A stretch of 64,000 nt of DNA, taken from positions 1-64,000 of the forward strand of contig NZ_BOPZ01000004.1 in the NCBI RefSeq assembly GCF_018332455.1, read 5' to 3'. Position 1 is the first letter of the stretch; every line of letters begins with the position of its first letter. The translations under genes were made by a program, and so were the position numbers. Positions 17,868 to 26,528 of this stretch are shown one piece after another. This DNA is from Clostridium polyendosporum (GTDB lineage: Bacteria; Bacillota; Clostridia; Clostridiales; Clostridiaceae). The notes beneath the pieces are model-generated. The model was not told the DNA's origin and did not search any database. It saw only the letters and a program-made list of their open reading frames with translations.

Positions 17868-18955
17868 GGTTTTATCACCACCGCATGTTCATATTCCCAA
17901 CTCACAAATATATCTTTTCTATCCTTTCCTAAATCTAATATATATCCAGCTGGTTCATTAACAACGATTTCTTTTCCATTTTTCAAAGTTACTACAGTCT
18001 TCTGAACAGAACCAACATATATTCTTTCTTTCACAGTCCCTAAAAGAACATTCTTTCCTTGATCTTTTGAGCAACTCAATTTCATTCTCTCAGGTCTTAT
18101 AGTTATTAGTATGTTATCATCTATTCCCAGAGTATATTCTGATAACATTTTAAGTTTTATACATATTTGCTGACCATCTTCTATTTCTATGTACACATTA
18201 TCTTCTTCTATTGTTTTAATTTTCGCCTCGAAAATATTTATTTCACCAATGAAATCAGCAACAAACTTTGTTTTAGGTCTTTCATAGATTTCATCAGGAA
18301 CTCCAATCTGCTCAATTTTCCCACCGTTCATAACTGCAATTCTATCAGACATAGTTAATGCTTCTTCTTGATCATGCGTTACATATATAAACGTAATTCC
18401 TAACTTTTGCTGAAGATGTTTTAATTCAAATTGCATTTGCTTACGAAGTTTTAAATCTAATGCTCCAAGAGGTTCGTCCAACAAAAGTACTTTAGGACTA
18501 TTTACAATTGCTCTTGCTATTGCAACTCTCTGTTTTTGGCCGCCACTAAGCTGGGATGGATATCTATTTTCATATCCTTTAAGTTGTACAAGTTTTAATA
18601 CTTCCATTACCTTTTCTTTTATTTCACTTTTAGAAAACTTCTTTAATTTCAAACCAAATGCAATATTATTGAATATAGTCATATGAGGAAACAAAGCATA
18701 ACTCTGGAATACAGTATTAACATCTCTTTCATGTGGTTGCTTATATGATACATCTTCATTATCAATTAACAACCTACCACTTGTAGGTTCTTCAAAGCCT
18801 GCAATAATACGAAGAGTTGTTGTCTTTCCACATCCACTAGGTCCTAATAAAGTTAAAAACTCTCCTTTTTTTATATCAATAGAGATATCATCTACTGCTA
18901 TATGTTCCTTAAATTCTTTTTTTAAATTGATAAGTTGTACCATATAGTCGCTCAT
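17864..18955 (-). CDS. potA: Spermidine/putrescine ABC transporter ATPase
   Basis: The predicted product has 363 aa. Walker A GPSGCGKTT is near residue 38, the signature LSGGQKQR near 138, Walker B KVLLLDEPLGALD near 157, and the switch His in YVTHDQEEAL. The C-terminal 110 residues form the TOBE-type regulatory domain typical of PotA. It is the first gene of the four-gene operon, with GGTGAT before the ATG. No specific regulator site was recognised upstream. Confidence 0.9.
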   Translation of the reverse strand: MSDYMVQLINLKKEFKEHIAVDDISIDIKKGEFLTLLGPSGCGKTTTLRIIAGFEEPTSGRLLIDNEDVSYKQPHERDVNTVFQSYALFPHMTIFNNIAFGLKLKKFSKSEIKEKVMEVLKLVQLKGYENRYPSQLSGGQKQRVAIARAIVNSPKVLLLDEPLGALDLKLRKQMQFELKHLQQKLGITFIYVTHDQEEALTMSDRIAVMNGGKIEQIGVPDEIYERPKTKFVADFIGEINIFEAKIKTIEEDNVYIEIEDGQQICIKLKMLSEYTLGIDDNILITIRPERMKLSCSKDQGKNVLLGTVKERIYVGSVQKTVVTLKNGKEIVVNEPAGYILDLGKDRKDIFVSWEYEHAVVIKP

Positions 18956-19130
18956 GTTAAATCACCATCCACTATACTTTTTATTTTAATCAATTTCACA
19001 CATAAACTATGTATTTGATGCTATTTACATTATAGTATATTATTTCATAAATAGTATATTACTGTATAAAACTTTCATCAACGAAGTTTATAACAATTTT
19101 TTAACAACTTCATCACATTAAAATACTAAA

Positions 19131-19168
19131 AACATTCCCGCTTCTCCAAAGATAACGGGAATGTTTTT
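19131..19168 (-). terminator. Terminator of the first liv operon
   Basis: AACATTCCCG and CGGGAATGTT form a 10-bp stem with T-rich flanks on both sides. It sits after livF1 and before the potA promoter region. Confidence 0.8.
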
Positions 19169-19226
19169 ATTTATAATTATCACAACATAACCTATCTAAA
19201 ATCTATCTAATATTTATTCCTTAAAC

Positions 19227-19946
19227 TTAACCTAGATAAGCCTCTCTTACCATATCATTCTTAAGAAGTTCCTCGCCAGTTCCTTCTAAAACGATACTTC
19301 CTGTTTGAAGTACATATCCCCTATTAGCAATTTTTAATGCTTTATGCGCATTTTGTTCTACAAGTAGTATTGTCATACCCTTAGAATTTAGTTTTTTTAT
19401 TATATCAAATATAACATCAATCATTAATGGTGCAAGTCCCATAGACGGTTCATCCATAATTAATATAGAAGGTTCACTCATTAATGCACGACCAATAGCA
19501 AGCATTTGTTGCTCACCACCACTTAAAGTTCCTCCTTTTTGCTTTTCTCTTTCCTTAAGTCTAGGGAACAATCCATACACATACTCTTTATTTCTTTTTA
19601 TTCTTTCATTATCATCAAATCTAAATGCTCCCATTTCAAGATTTTCTTCAACAGTCATTCTCGGAAATATCTTTCTCCCCTCAGGTACATGAGCAATTCC
19701 AAGCTCTGCCACTTGATGAGCATAAAGATTATTAATTGTTTTATTCTGAAAAATCACTTCACCACTTTTAGGTTTTACGATAGATGATATAGTTCTAAGA
19801 GTTGTACTTTTCCCTGCTCCATTACTTCCTATTAATGTTACTATTTCTCCACTTTTAACCTCAAAAGAAATATCTTTAAGGGCATGAATACTTCCATAGT
19901 AGGTATGAATATTTCTTAATTGCAAAACTACTTTATCGTGTAACAT
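19227..19946 (-). CDS. livF: Branched-chain amino acid ABC transporter ATPase LivF
   Basis: The predicted product has 239 aa. Walker A is GSNGAGKST, the signature LSGGEQQML, and Walker B ILIMDEPSMGLAP, all in the LivF pattern. AGAGGTGA precedes the ATG. It is the last gene of livJ-livH-livM-livG-livF. With LivG it powers uptake through LivH/LivM. A second, diverged copy sits at 46.1 kb. Confidence 0.9.
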   Translation of the reverse strand: MLHDKVVLQLRNIHTYYGSIHALKDISFEVKSGEIVTLIGSNGAGKSTTLRTISSIVKPKSGEVIFQNKTINNLYAHQVAELGIAHVPEGRKIFPRMTVEENLEMGAFRFDDNERIKRNKEYVYGLFPRLKEREKQKGGTLSGGEQQMLAIGRALMSEPSILIMDEPSMGLAPLMIDVIFDIIKKLNSKGMTILLVEQNAHKALKIANRGYVLQTGSIVLEGTGEELLKNDMVREAYLG

Positions 19947-19959
19947 TACTTCACCTCTC

Positions 19960-20739
19960 TTAAGCTGTTATCTCTTCACTTTCTTCTCCAAGATAAGCTT
20001 TAATTACTTCTTTATGAGTTTTAATATAATCAGGTTTGCCCTCTGCAATCTTTACTCCGTAATTAATAACAGCTATTTTATCTGAAATACCCATAACAAG
20101 CTTCATATCATGTTCTATTAATAATATCGAACACCCAAAATCTTTTCTTATTTTTAAAATAAATTCCTTCATTTCTTCTGTTTCCTTCGGGTTTAAACCT
20201 GCTGCAGGTTCATCAAGCATAATAAGTTTAGGTCTTAAAGCAAGAGCTCTTGCTATTTCTAATCTTCTCTGATCTCCGTAAGGAAGACTTTTAGCAAGTT
20301 CTTTTTCTTTTTCTTCCAATCCAACGTACTCTAGAAGCTTTAATGCCTCCATATATGCACTTAGTTCCGCATCTTTCATTTTCTTTGTTTTAAAAATAAT
20401 ATCTTTAATTCCATAGGATAGGTTAATATTCATTCCTACCATTATATTTTCAACTGTAAGCATCTCTGGGAAAAGTCTAATATTTTGAAATGTTCTTGAA
20501 ATCCTACAGGAAGCCACCTTTTCTGGAGTAAGCTTATTAAGTTTTTTCCCATTAAATATAATCTCTCCTTCATCAGAAGGATAAAGACCACTTATCATAT
20601 TAAAAAAAGTTGTTTTTCCTGCTCCATTAGGTCCTATAACACTTACAATTTGCCCTTCATCAATGGTTAAATCTATAGAATCAATAGCTGTCAGTCCTCC
20701 AAAGCGTTTGGTTAATCCTTTAACTTCTAGCAGTTTCAT
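19960..20739 (-). CDS. livG: Branched-chain amino acid ABC transporter ATPase LivG
   Basis: The predicted product has 259 aa. Walker A is GPNGAGKTT, the signature-region YGDQRRLEIARAL, and Walker B LIMLDEPAAGLNP; the C-terminal KAYLGEE tail is LivG-like. I use the ATG at 20739 because AGGAGGGAT lies right before it. The longer frame starting at 20757 would contain that site and overlap the end of livM. Confidence 0.9.
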   Translation of the reverse strand: MKLLEVKGLTKRFGGLTAIDSIDLTIDEGQIVSVIGPNGAGKTTFFNMISGLYPSDEGEIIFNGKKLNKLTPEKVASCRISRTFQNIRLFPEMLTVENIMVGMNINLSYGIKDIIFKTKKMKDAELSAYMEALKLLEYVGLEEKEKELAKSLPYGDQRRLEIARALALRPKLIMLDEPAAGLNPKETEEMKEFILKIRKDFGCSILLIEHDMKLVMGISDKIAVINYGVKIAEGKPDYIKTHKEVIKAYLGEESEEITA

Positions 20740-20749
20740 ATTATCCCTC

Positions 20750-21988
20750 CTAATCACTAGTTAAAAAAGAGTCTTTTTCTTTTTTAATGAATCTAAGAGT
20801 CTTTTTACCTGCAATATGAAGTTTTCTTTTAGCAGGTAAAATACCCTTGGGACGCAAAATACACATTATAATAAGAATAACACCAAAAACTAATCTCTCG
20901 TATTTAGCTGGATCTAACTGAGAAGGAATTTGTATAATTCCAGAAGTCGATAGACTTGTGAAGAAATTTGATAACTCCTTTAATACTTGAAATTGAAGAA
21001 TAACTACTGCCGCTGCTCCAATAACTGCACCAGCTATACTTCCCATACCCCCCATAAGTACCATAGCAAGTATCCCTATGGATTCCATGAATCCAAAGCT
21101 TGATGGATCAACAAAGGACTGCTTAGCTGCAAAAATTACTCCCATCATTCCTGCAAAGGCTGCTCCACAAGCAAAAGCCATAAGCTTCATTTTAACAAGA
21201 GGTACTCCCATAGTTCTTGCTGCTAATTCATCCTCCCTTATTGCAGTCCAGGCTCTTCCTATTCTTGAATTATTTAATCTGTTTACTACTACAATTGTTA
21301 GTAAAAGAACAATAAGTACAATAAAATAGAAGTGCACAGAAGAATTTAATGTAATTCCAAATAATTTTGGTGGTTCAACAGGAACTATCCCCTTTGGTCC
21401 ATTTGTTATATTGATTGGTTTATCCATATTGTTTAATAAAATTCTTATTATCTCTCCAAACCCTAAAGTAACTATAGCAAGATAATCTCCTTTTAGTCTT
21501 AAAACTGGAAGCCCTAATAATACTCCTACAAGAGCAGCTATTATCATACAAATTAATAAAAATAACCAAAACCAGTTCCCTGATATCGGGAAGCTAACCC
21601 ATGAGGAATATATGAAATTGCTTGCTTGAGCAGAAGCAAATATAGCATATACATACGCTCCTGTTGCATAAAATCCTACATAACCTAAATCAAGTAGTCC
21701 TGCAAAACCTACAACTATATTAAGACCTATAGCTAGCACTGAATATATTCCAACCTGAGTTATTATATCCATATAGAAACTGTTGCTTCTACCCACAACA
21801 GGAATAATTAATAATAGGTTTGCTATAGCAACTCCAATCTTTATAGGAATTTTAAGTTGACACTTATATAATGTAAATAAAGAGAATAGATATAATAAAA
21901 ATGTAATTGGAGAATTGTCAAATACTAAAAAGAGTGCGGGAGCTACTATAATCAGTAGAATTTGTACTTTATTATAAATATTTCTCAT
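20750..21988 (-). CDS. livM: Branched-chain amino acid ABC permease LivM
   Basis: The predicted product has 412 aa. The LivM core shows GLLDLGYVGFYATGAYVYA and GLPVLRLKGDYLAIVTLGFGEIIRI. The N-terminal about 90 residues add two or three membrane segments, as in the long E. coli-type LivM; the second copy at 47.6 kb lacks this extension. It starts a few bases after livH stops. Confidence 0.88.
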   Translation of the reverse strand: MRNIYNKVQILLIIVAPALFLVFDNSPITFLLYLFSLFTLYKCQLKIPIKIGVAIANLLLIIPVVGRSNSFYMDIITQVGIYSVLAIGLNIVVGFAGLLDLGYVGFYATGAYVYAIFASAQASNFIYSSWVSFPISGNWFWLFLLICMIIAALVGVLLGLPVLRLKGDYLAIVTLGFGEIIRILLNNMDKPINITNGPKGIVPVEPPKLFGITLNSSVHFYFIVLIVLLLTIVVVNRLNNSRIGRAWTAIREDELAARTMGVPLVKMKLMAFACGAAFAGMMGVIFAAKQSFVDPSSFGFMESIGILAMVLMGGMGSIAGAVIGAAAVVILQFQVLKELSNFFTSLSTSGIIQIPSQLDPAKYERLVFGVILIIMCILRPKGILPAKRKLHIAGKKTLRFIKKEKDSFLTSD

Positions 21989-21991
21989 TTC

Positions 21992-22951
21992 TTACACCTT
22001 CTCTCCTACAGTTTGCCCTAATAATCCACTTGGTTTGAATAAAAGCAACACAATTAAAATTATAAAGGCAAATATATCCTTATATTCTGCGCCTAAAACA
22101 CCATGAGAAACAACACTTAAAGAAGCGGATCCAAAAGTCTCAAGAATACCTAGAATTACACCTCCAAGCATTGCTCCTGGAATATTTCCTATACCACCTA
22201 AAACTGCAGCTGTAAAAGCTTTCATTCCAAGTACAAATCCTATATATGGATGAATTAGTGAATATTGAATTGAAAACAATGTACCAGCAGCTCCACCTAA
22301 AGCCGCTCCAATTAGAAAAGTAAGAGAAATTACTTTATCTACATCTATACTCATTAGCATAGAGGTAGATTGATCCTGTGCTACTGCTCTCATTGCCTTT
22401 CCCCACTTTGTCTTAGAAACAAAAAGATTTAAAGCAACCATAATAAATATTGAAATTGTAGCAATGTAAACTGCTTTCACAGGAAGCTTAAGTGAGCTTG
22501 AAATATTTACACTTGAATTAAAAATTGTAGGAGCAGTAATATAAAACGCATTTTTAATTAATCCTTCTACGAGACGAACAGCATCCTGTAAGAAGAAGGA
22601 AACTCCTATTGCTGATATAAAAGGAATTAACTTAGGTGCCTTTCGAATTGGCTTATATGCAATTCTCTCAATTATTACTCCTAAAGTACCACTAAATAAC
22701 ATAGCAATTAGTAAAGCAATAATTAAAGCGATTGGCGCAGGTATAGAACTTAAATACCCCATGCTTTGCATAAACAAAAGCACTTCTGTTCCAATAAAGG
22801 CCCCAACCATAAACACCTCACTGTGAGCAAAGTTTATAAACTCCAAAATACCGTACACCATAGTGTATCCCAAAGCTACAATAGCGTAGACAAGACCTAA
22901 TGTTAACCCATCTATAATAAGTTGAGGAATCATCTGTAATAATTGGTCCAT
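21992..22951 (-). CDS. livH: Branched-chain amino acid ABC permease LivH
   Basis: The predicted product has 319 aa with about eight membrane segments. LVYAIVALGYTMVYGILEFINFAHSE is the LivH hallmark, and AAVLGGIGNIPGAMLGG lies near the C-terminus. GGAAGTGA precedes the ATG. It is separated from livJ by 246 bases holding a dispersed repeat. Confidence 0.9.
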   Translation of the reverse strand: MDQLLQMIPQLIIDGLTLGLVYAIVALGYTMVYGILEFINFAHSEVFMVGAFIGTEVLLFMQSMGYLSSIPAPIALIIALLIAMLFSGTLGVIIERIAYKPIRKAPKLIPFISAIGVSFFLQDAVRLVEGLIKNAFYITAPTIFNSSVNISSSLKLPVKAVYIATISIFIMVALNLFVSKTKWGKAMRAVAQDQSTSMLMSIDVDKVISLTFLIGAALGGAAGTLFSIQYSLIHPYIGFVLGMKAFTAAVLGGIGNIPGAMLGGVILGILETFGSASLSVVSHGVLGAEYKDIFAFIILIVLLLFKPSGLLGQTVGEKV

Positions 22952-22984
22952 AGATTCACTTCCTTTCTATTAACGATAACAACT

Positions 22985-23130
22985 TCACTCTTTAAACAAT
23001 TCATGAAAATAGTCTCAACATGTAATGCTTTTCCTAATGATATATAAGTTCAATCATTAAATCCTTAATTTAATTATGAACTTGTATATCTGAATTATAA
23101 TTCAGTTATGAAGTTGTTTATCTATATTTA
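22985..23130 (+). repeat. Dispersed intergenic repeat, copy B
   Basis: CTCAACATGTAATGCTTTTC and CAGTTATGAAGTTGTTTATC match modules found at 57.4 and 58.2 kb. It lies between livJ and livH inside the operon, so it would be transcribed. Confidence 0.5.
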
Positions 23131-23197
23131 ATTCAAAAACAGCGGACCTGAAATATCAGGTCCTAATAATATATATTAATTAAAGGAAAAATAAGGG

Positions 23198-24394
23198 CTA
23201 TTTTAAATAATCTTTTGCTTTTATACTCTTAACTACAGTAGATGGATATTTAGCTTCTTTAAATTGACATACATACATAACAGCATCTTCATTGTCACCT
23301 TTGCTATTAAAGGTTACTTTTGTAGCTACTCCCTCAAAGCCTTTTATGGCTCTTACTGATTTAACAACTTGTTCTCTAGAAGGTTTTTTACCATCATTAT
23401 CTTCAATAGCTTTCTTTATCCCATCTAACATAACATTCATAGCGTCATATCCATAAATAGACCAATTTTCTGGTGCCTTTCCAAGTTTAGCTTCGTACTT
23501 TTTAGCCCATTCTTTACCTGCATCGGTTACAGTAACATCTGCAGACATAGATGTATAATACACTCCTACTGCACTTTCCCCTGCGATTTTTACAACCTCA
23601 CTAGAATCCATACCATCTGGGCCTATAAATTTTGCTTCTATATTCTTTTCCTTCATTTGCTTTATGATTAATGAACCTTCAGGATATATTCCTCCAAAAT
23701 AAACTACATCTGGTTTCACAGAAGAAACTTTATTTAAAACTCCATTAAAATCTGATTCTCCAGCAGTTATACCTTCATAGCCTACTATATTTCCACCATT
23801 TGTCTCAAAGGTCTTTTTAAATTCATCAGCTACTCCTTGTCCATAGGTTGTTTTATCATGAATAACAAATGCTGTTCTTGCCCCTAGATTCTTTAATGCA
23901 AAATCAGCAGCTGCCGGCCCTTGAACATCATCTCTAGTACAAATACGATTTACACTTTCAAGGCCTCTTTCTGTTACTGCAACTCCTGTATTAGCTGGAG
24001 AAACCATAGATAAATTTTCTTTCTTATAAATCTCTGAAGCTGGAATCGCTACTCCTGAGTTAAAGTGTCCTACTACTCCTAGAACATCCTTATCAACAAT
24101 TAACTTTTGTGCAATTGAAACACCAAGTTTTGGGTCAGCTTGATCATCCTGAGCAGCTAATTTCAAATCAATATTTAGCTTTTTAAATTCCTCAACACGT
24201 TCTTCAAGAGCCATTTGAGCTCCATTTTTAATTGATTCCCCAATTGCTGCCTGTGAACCTGAAAGAGGTGTACATGTTGCAATTTTTACTACCTGACTTC
24301 CTGAACTAGCACTATCAGCTTTTCCACATGCCCCTAACATGCTTGATACAGTCATTGTAGCTATCAGTCCAAAAATAAATGTTTTTTTCTTCAT
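23198..24394 (-). CDS. livJ: Branched-chain amino acid-binding lipoprotein LivJ/BraC
   Basis: The predicted product has 398 aa. Its signal peptide ends in the lipobox LGAC, followed by a Ser-rich linker. The type I periplasmic-binding fold is shown by IATCTPLSGSQAAIGES, AAQDDQADPKLGV and YGYDAMNVMLDGIKKA. GGGGG precedes the ATG. It is the first gene of the operon, with a roughly 210-base leader carrying a terminator-like hairpin (24473-24511). The real ligand may be any neutral amino acid. Confidence 0.9.
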   Translation of the reverse strand: MKKKTFIFGLIATMTVSSMLGACGKADSASSGSQVVKIATCTPLSGSQAAIGESIKNGAQMALEERVEEFKKLNIDLKLAAQDDQADPKLGVSIAQKLIVDKDVLGVVGHFNSGVAIPASEIYKKENLSMVSPANTGVAVTERGLESVNRICTRDDVQGPAAADFALKNLGARTAFVIHDKTTYGQGVADEFKKTFETNGGNIVGYEGITAGESDFNGVLNKVSSVKPDVVYFGGIYPEGSLIIKQMKEKNIEAKFIGPDGMDSSEVVKIAGESAVGVYYTSMSADVTVTDAGKEWAKKYEAKLGKAPENWSIYGYDAMNVMLDGIKKAIEDNDGKKPSREQVVKSVRAIKGFEGVATKVTFNSKGDNEDAVMYVCQFKEAKYPSTVVKSIKAKDYLK

Positions 24395-24472
24395 TAAGTA
24401 GTCCCCCTTAAAAATCTCATTTTTTAAACTAAAATCTTATGTCCCTTCTACCCCAATTAGTTTTACAAAAAA

Positions 24473-24511
24473 AATGGTGCTAAGGAAGTTAAACACTTCC
24501 TTAGCACCATT
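24473..24511 (-). terminator. Terminator-like attenuator in the livJ leader
   Basis: On the minus strand a 17-bp perfect stem (AATGGTGCTAAGGAAGT with its complement) is followed by eight T. It sits 80 bases upstream of livJ and downstream of a good promoter (24615-24643). A homologous hairpin precedes ald (26151-26189). Confidence 0.75.
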
Positions 24512-24614
24512 GCTCTATTTATTCGTAATAAATATCCCCTTAACTGCTTTTCATCTCTCTTATTAAGAAGAATTCTATTTTCAAAAAACTTACTAAACCC
24601 TAACTCTTACTATA

Positions 24615-24643
24615 ATTTTACTTATATAGCATCATTTGTTCAA
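24615..24643 (-). promoter_or_regulatory. livJ operon promoter
   Basis: The minus strand has TTGAAC (24638-24643), 17 bases, and TAAAAT (24615-24620). A TGTTTACATAT motif shared with the ald upstream region lies about 40 bases further up (near 24690). Confidence 0.65.
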
Positions 24644-24827
24644 CACCCAAAAACTTAAGATTTTATAAATATTTTCAATATGTAAACATTATCCACTGGG
24701 TTTTTCTCATCTTTTTGCACTTTTTTGTATTAATTTATTAACTATTCTAATTAAACACTTATAAATTAACAATATGAAAACCAATTTCCAATAATGTTCC
24801 AACTGCACCCTAAGAAAGTGAAACATG

Positions 24828-24865
24828 TAAAAAACTATCTAAAGTTTTGTTGTTCTTTAGACAGT
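24828..24865 (-). terminator. Terminator of ald
   Basis: On the minus strand ACTGTCTAAAG pairs with CTTTAGATAGT, followed by TTTTTTAC. Confidence 0.8.
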
Positions 24866-24966
24866 CTTTTATTGTTACCGTAGCTACCTTATTTATTAAT
24901 TATCCAATCATTAGGTGCTTAGAACCAAACAATATCGATATATATGAGGTTTATTTAAGTAAAATC

Positions 24967-26106
24967 CTATAAAACTTCTTTACCTGTAAAGCTCAATACA
25001 TCCTCTGCATTTACATAAAGTAACTTTAAATCATTAGCAACTGGCTTACATGTTACAAATCCATTATAAGTATTTAATCCTAAAAGAAGTGTTTTATTAG
25101 ATAACATTGCTTCTTTAGCACCCTTATCTGCAATTTCTAATAAATAAGGTAGTGTAGCTGCTTCAAGAGCCAATGTAGATGTTCTTGGAACTGCTCCTGG
25201 CATATTAGCTACTGAATAATGTATTACTCCATATTTTTCATAGTATGGTTTATCATGAGTCGTTACTCTATCTATAGTCTCAATTGAACCACCTTGATCT
25301 ATTGCTACGTCTACTATTACAGAACCCTTCTTCATAGTTTTAACCATTTCTTCTGTTACTATCTTAGGTGCACTCGCACCCGCAACTAATACTGCTCCTA
25401 TTAATAAATCTGCCTTTTCAACCGCACTTTCAACGTTATATTCATTGCAAGCTAATGTTGTTATTCTCCCTCCAAAAATATCATCAAGATATGCCAACCT
25501 CTCATTATTAATATCAAGCACTGTTACCTTTGCTCCTAATCCCACTGCCATCTTAGCAGCATTTGTTCCTACTATACCTCCTCCTATGATTACTACCTCT
25601 CCAGGAGCTACCCCTGGCACTCCTCCTAACAGTATCCCTGATCCTCCATTAAACTTTTGAAGAAGATTTGCTCCTATTTGAACTGACATCCGTCCTGCAA
25701 TCTCACTCATTGGAACTAATAAAGGTAGTCTTCCATTTGGAAGTTGAACAGTTTCATAAGCAATGCCCGTAACCTTTTTGTCTAATAAAGCCTTTGTAAG
25801 TTCTAGATTTGGCGCTAGGTGAAGATAAGTATATAGTGTTTGTCCCTGTCTAAATAGTTCATATTCACACTCTAAAGGTTCTTTTACCTTTACTATTAGA
25901 TCAACAGTATCAAATATCTTCTTTTTATCTGGAAAAATTTCTGCTCCTGCTTTTTCATATTGACTATCTTCAAACCCACTGCCTTCTCCAGCAGATTTTT
26001 CAACTAGTACTTTATGTCCTCTTTTGATTAGCACAGATACTCCATTAGGTGTTAATCCTACTCTGTTTTCATTGTTCTTAATTTCCTTGACCAAACCTAT
26101 AATCAT
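24967..26106 (-). CDS. ald: Alanine dehydrogenase
   Basis: The predicted product has 379 aa. It is an NAD-dependent enzyme interconverting L-alanine and pyruvate plus ammonium. Family motifs are [15 protein letters not shown] at the N-terminus, VKVKEPL near 70, YLHLAP near 92, and the Rossmann loop [14 protein letters not shown] near 168. ATG at 26106 is chosen because GGGGGG lies seven bases upstream; the longer frame to 26121 would include that site. It is monocistronic, with an attenuator-like hairpin just upstream. Its position next to liv genes fits amino-acid catabolism. Confidence 0.92.
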   Translation of the reverse strand: MIIGLVKEIKNNENRVGLTPNGVSVLIKRGHKVLVEKSAGEGSGFEDSQYEKAGAEIFPDKKKIFDTVDLIVKVKEPLECEYELFRQGQTLYTYLHLAPNLELTKALLDKKVTGIAYETVQLPNGRLPLLVPMSEIAGRMSVQIGANLLQKFNGGSGILLGGVPGVAPGEVVIIGGGIVGTNAAKMAVGLGAKVTVLDINNERLAYLDDIFGGRITTLACNEYNVESAVEKADLLIGAVLVAGASAPKIVTEEMVKTMKKGSVIVDVAIDQGGSIETIDRVTTHDKPYYEKYGVIHYSVANMPGAVPRTSTLALEAATLPYLLEIADKGAKEAMLSNKTLLLGLNTYNGFVTCKPVANDLKLLYVNAEDVLSFTGKEVL

Positions 26107-26150
26107 TACTAATCCCCCCATAAAGTTGTTTCTTATATATTATATAAGAA

Positions 26151-26189
26151 AATGGTGCCATAGAAATTAAATACTCCCATAGCACCATT
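26151..26189 (-). promoter_or_regulatory. Attenuator-like hairpin in the ald leader
   Basis: GCAATGGTGCTATGGGAG... pairs with ...TTTCTATGGCACCATT, using several G-U pairs, then TTTTCTTA on the minus strand. It is homologous to the livJ leader hairpin at 24473-24511. It is about 45 bases before the ald start. Confidence 0.65.
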
Positions 26190-26204
26190 GCCTTTATTTT
26201 CTAC

Positions 26205-26258
26205 CTTTTCACAAAGTGAAATTTGGCTAAAACTTAGCAGACTTGACGCCTGGTCAGT
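26205..26258 (-). repeat. Dispersed intergenic repeat, copy G
   Basis: On the minus strand, CAAGTCTGCTAAGTTTTAGC followed by CAAATTTCACTTTGTGAAA matches the copy at 43.77 kb. Confidence 0.5.
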
Positions 26259-26261
26259 TTT

Positions 26262-26405
26262 ATTACATATAGATTTATTGTAAAATATGGTTACATATTA
26301 ATTTTATGCCTTTTAACAATATTTATTCAATAATTAAAAATATTGTTAATTATAGATATTTTAGATATGTAAACATTACCTACTCCTACTTACTTAAATT
26401 AACAT
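26262..26405 (-). repeat. 140-bp intergenic repeat block, copy 1
   Basis: About 140 bases are shared with 31365-31510. They include an inverted repeat (TTAACAATATT ... AATATTGTTAA) and the motif AATGTTTACATATCTA. Part of it (about 40 bases) also occurs near 24655-24700 ahead of livJ. Confidence 0.65.
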
Positions 26406-26474
26406 AGTATTTTTTATATTAGAAGAATACTATGTGCCTAAATATATAAAAACTATAATTATAATATAGTGAAG

Positions 26475-26507
26475 GAGGATGTCTCAAAAGTAGCTTGGGG
26501 CATCCTC
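26475..26507. terminator. Hairpin downstream of the amidoligase fusion gene
   Basis: GAGGATG (26475-26481) pairs with CATCCTC (26501-26507), with further inner pairing CTCAAA/TTGGGG. A strong T-run is absent. Confidence 0.55.
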
Positions 26508-26528
26508 ACTAAAGAAACAACTTCTGTT

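Noticed and set aside
24395-24830. T-box riboswitch ahead of livJ
   Set aside because: A GGGTGCAGTTGGAA stretch (minus strand, near 24800-24815) recalls the T-box, but it lies upstream of the predicted promoter and the conserved AGGGTGGNACCGCG element is absent.
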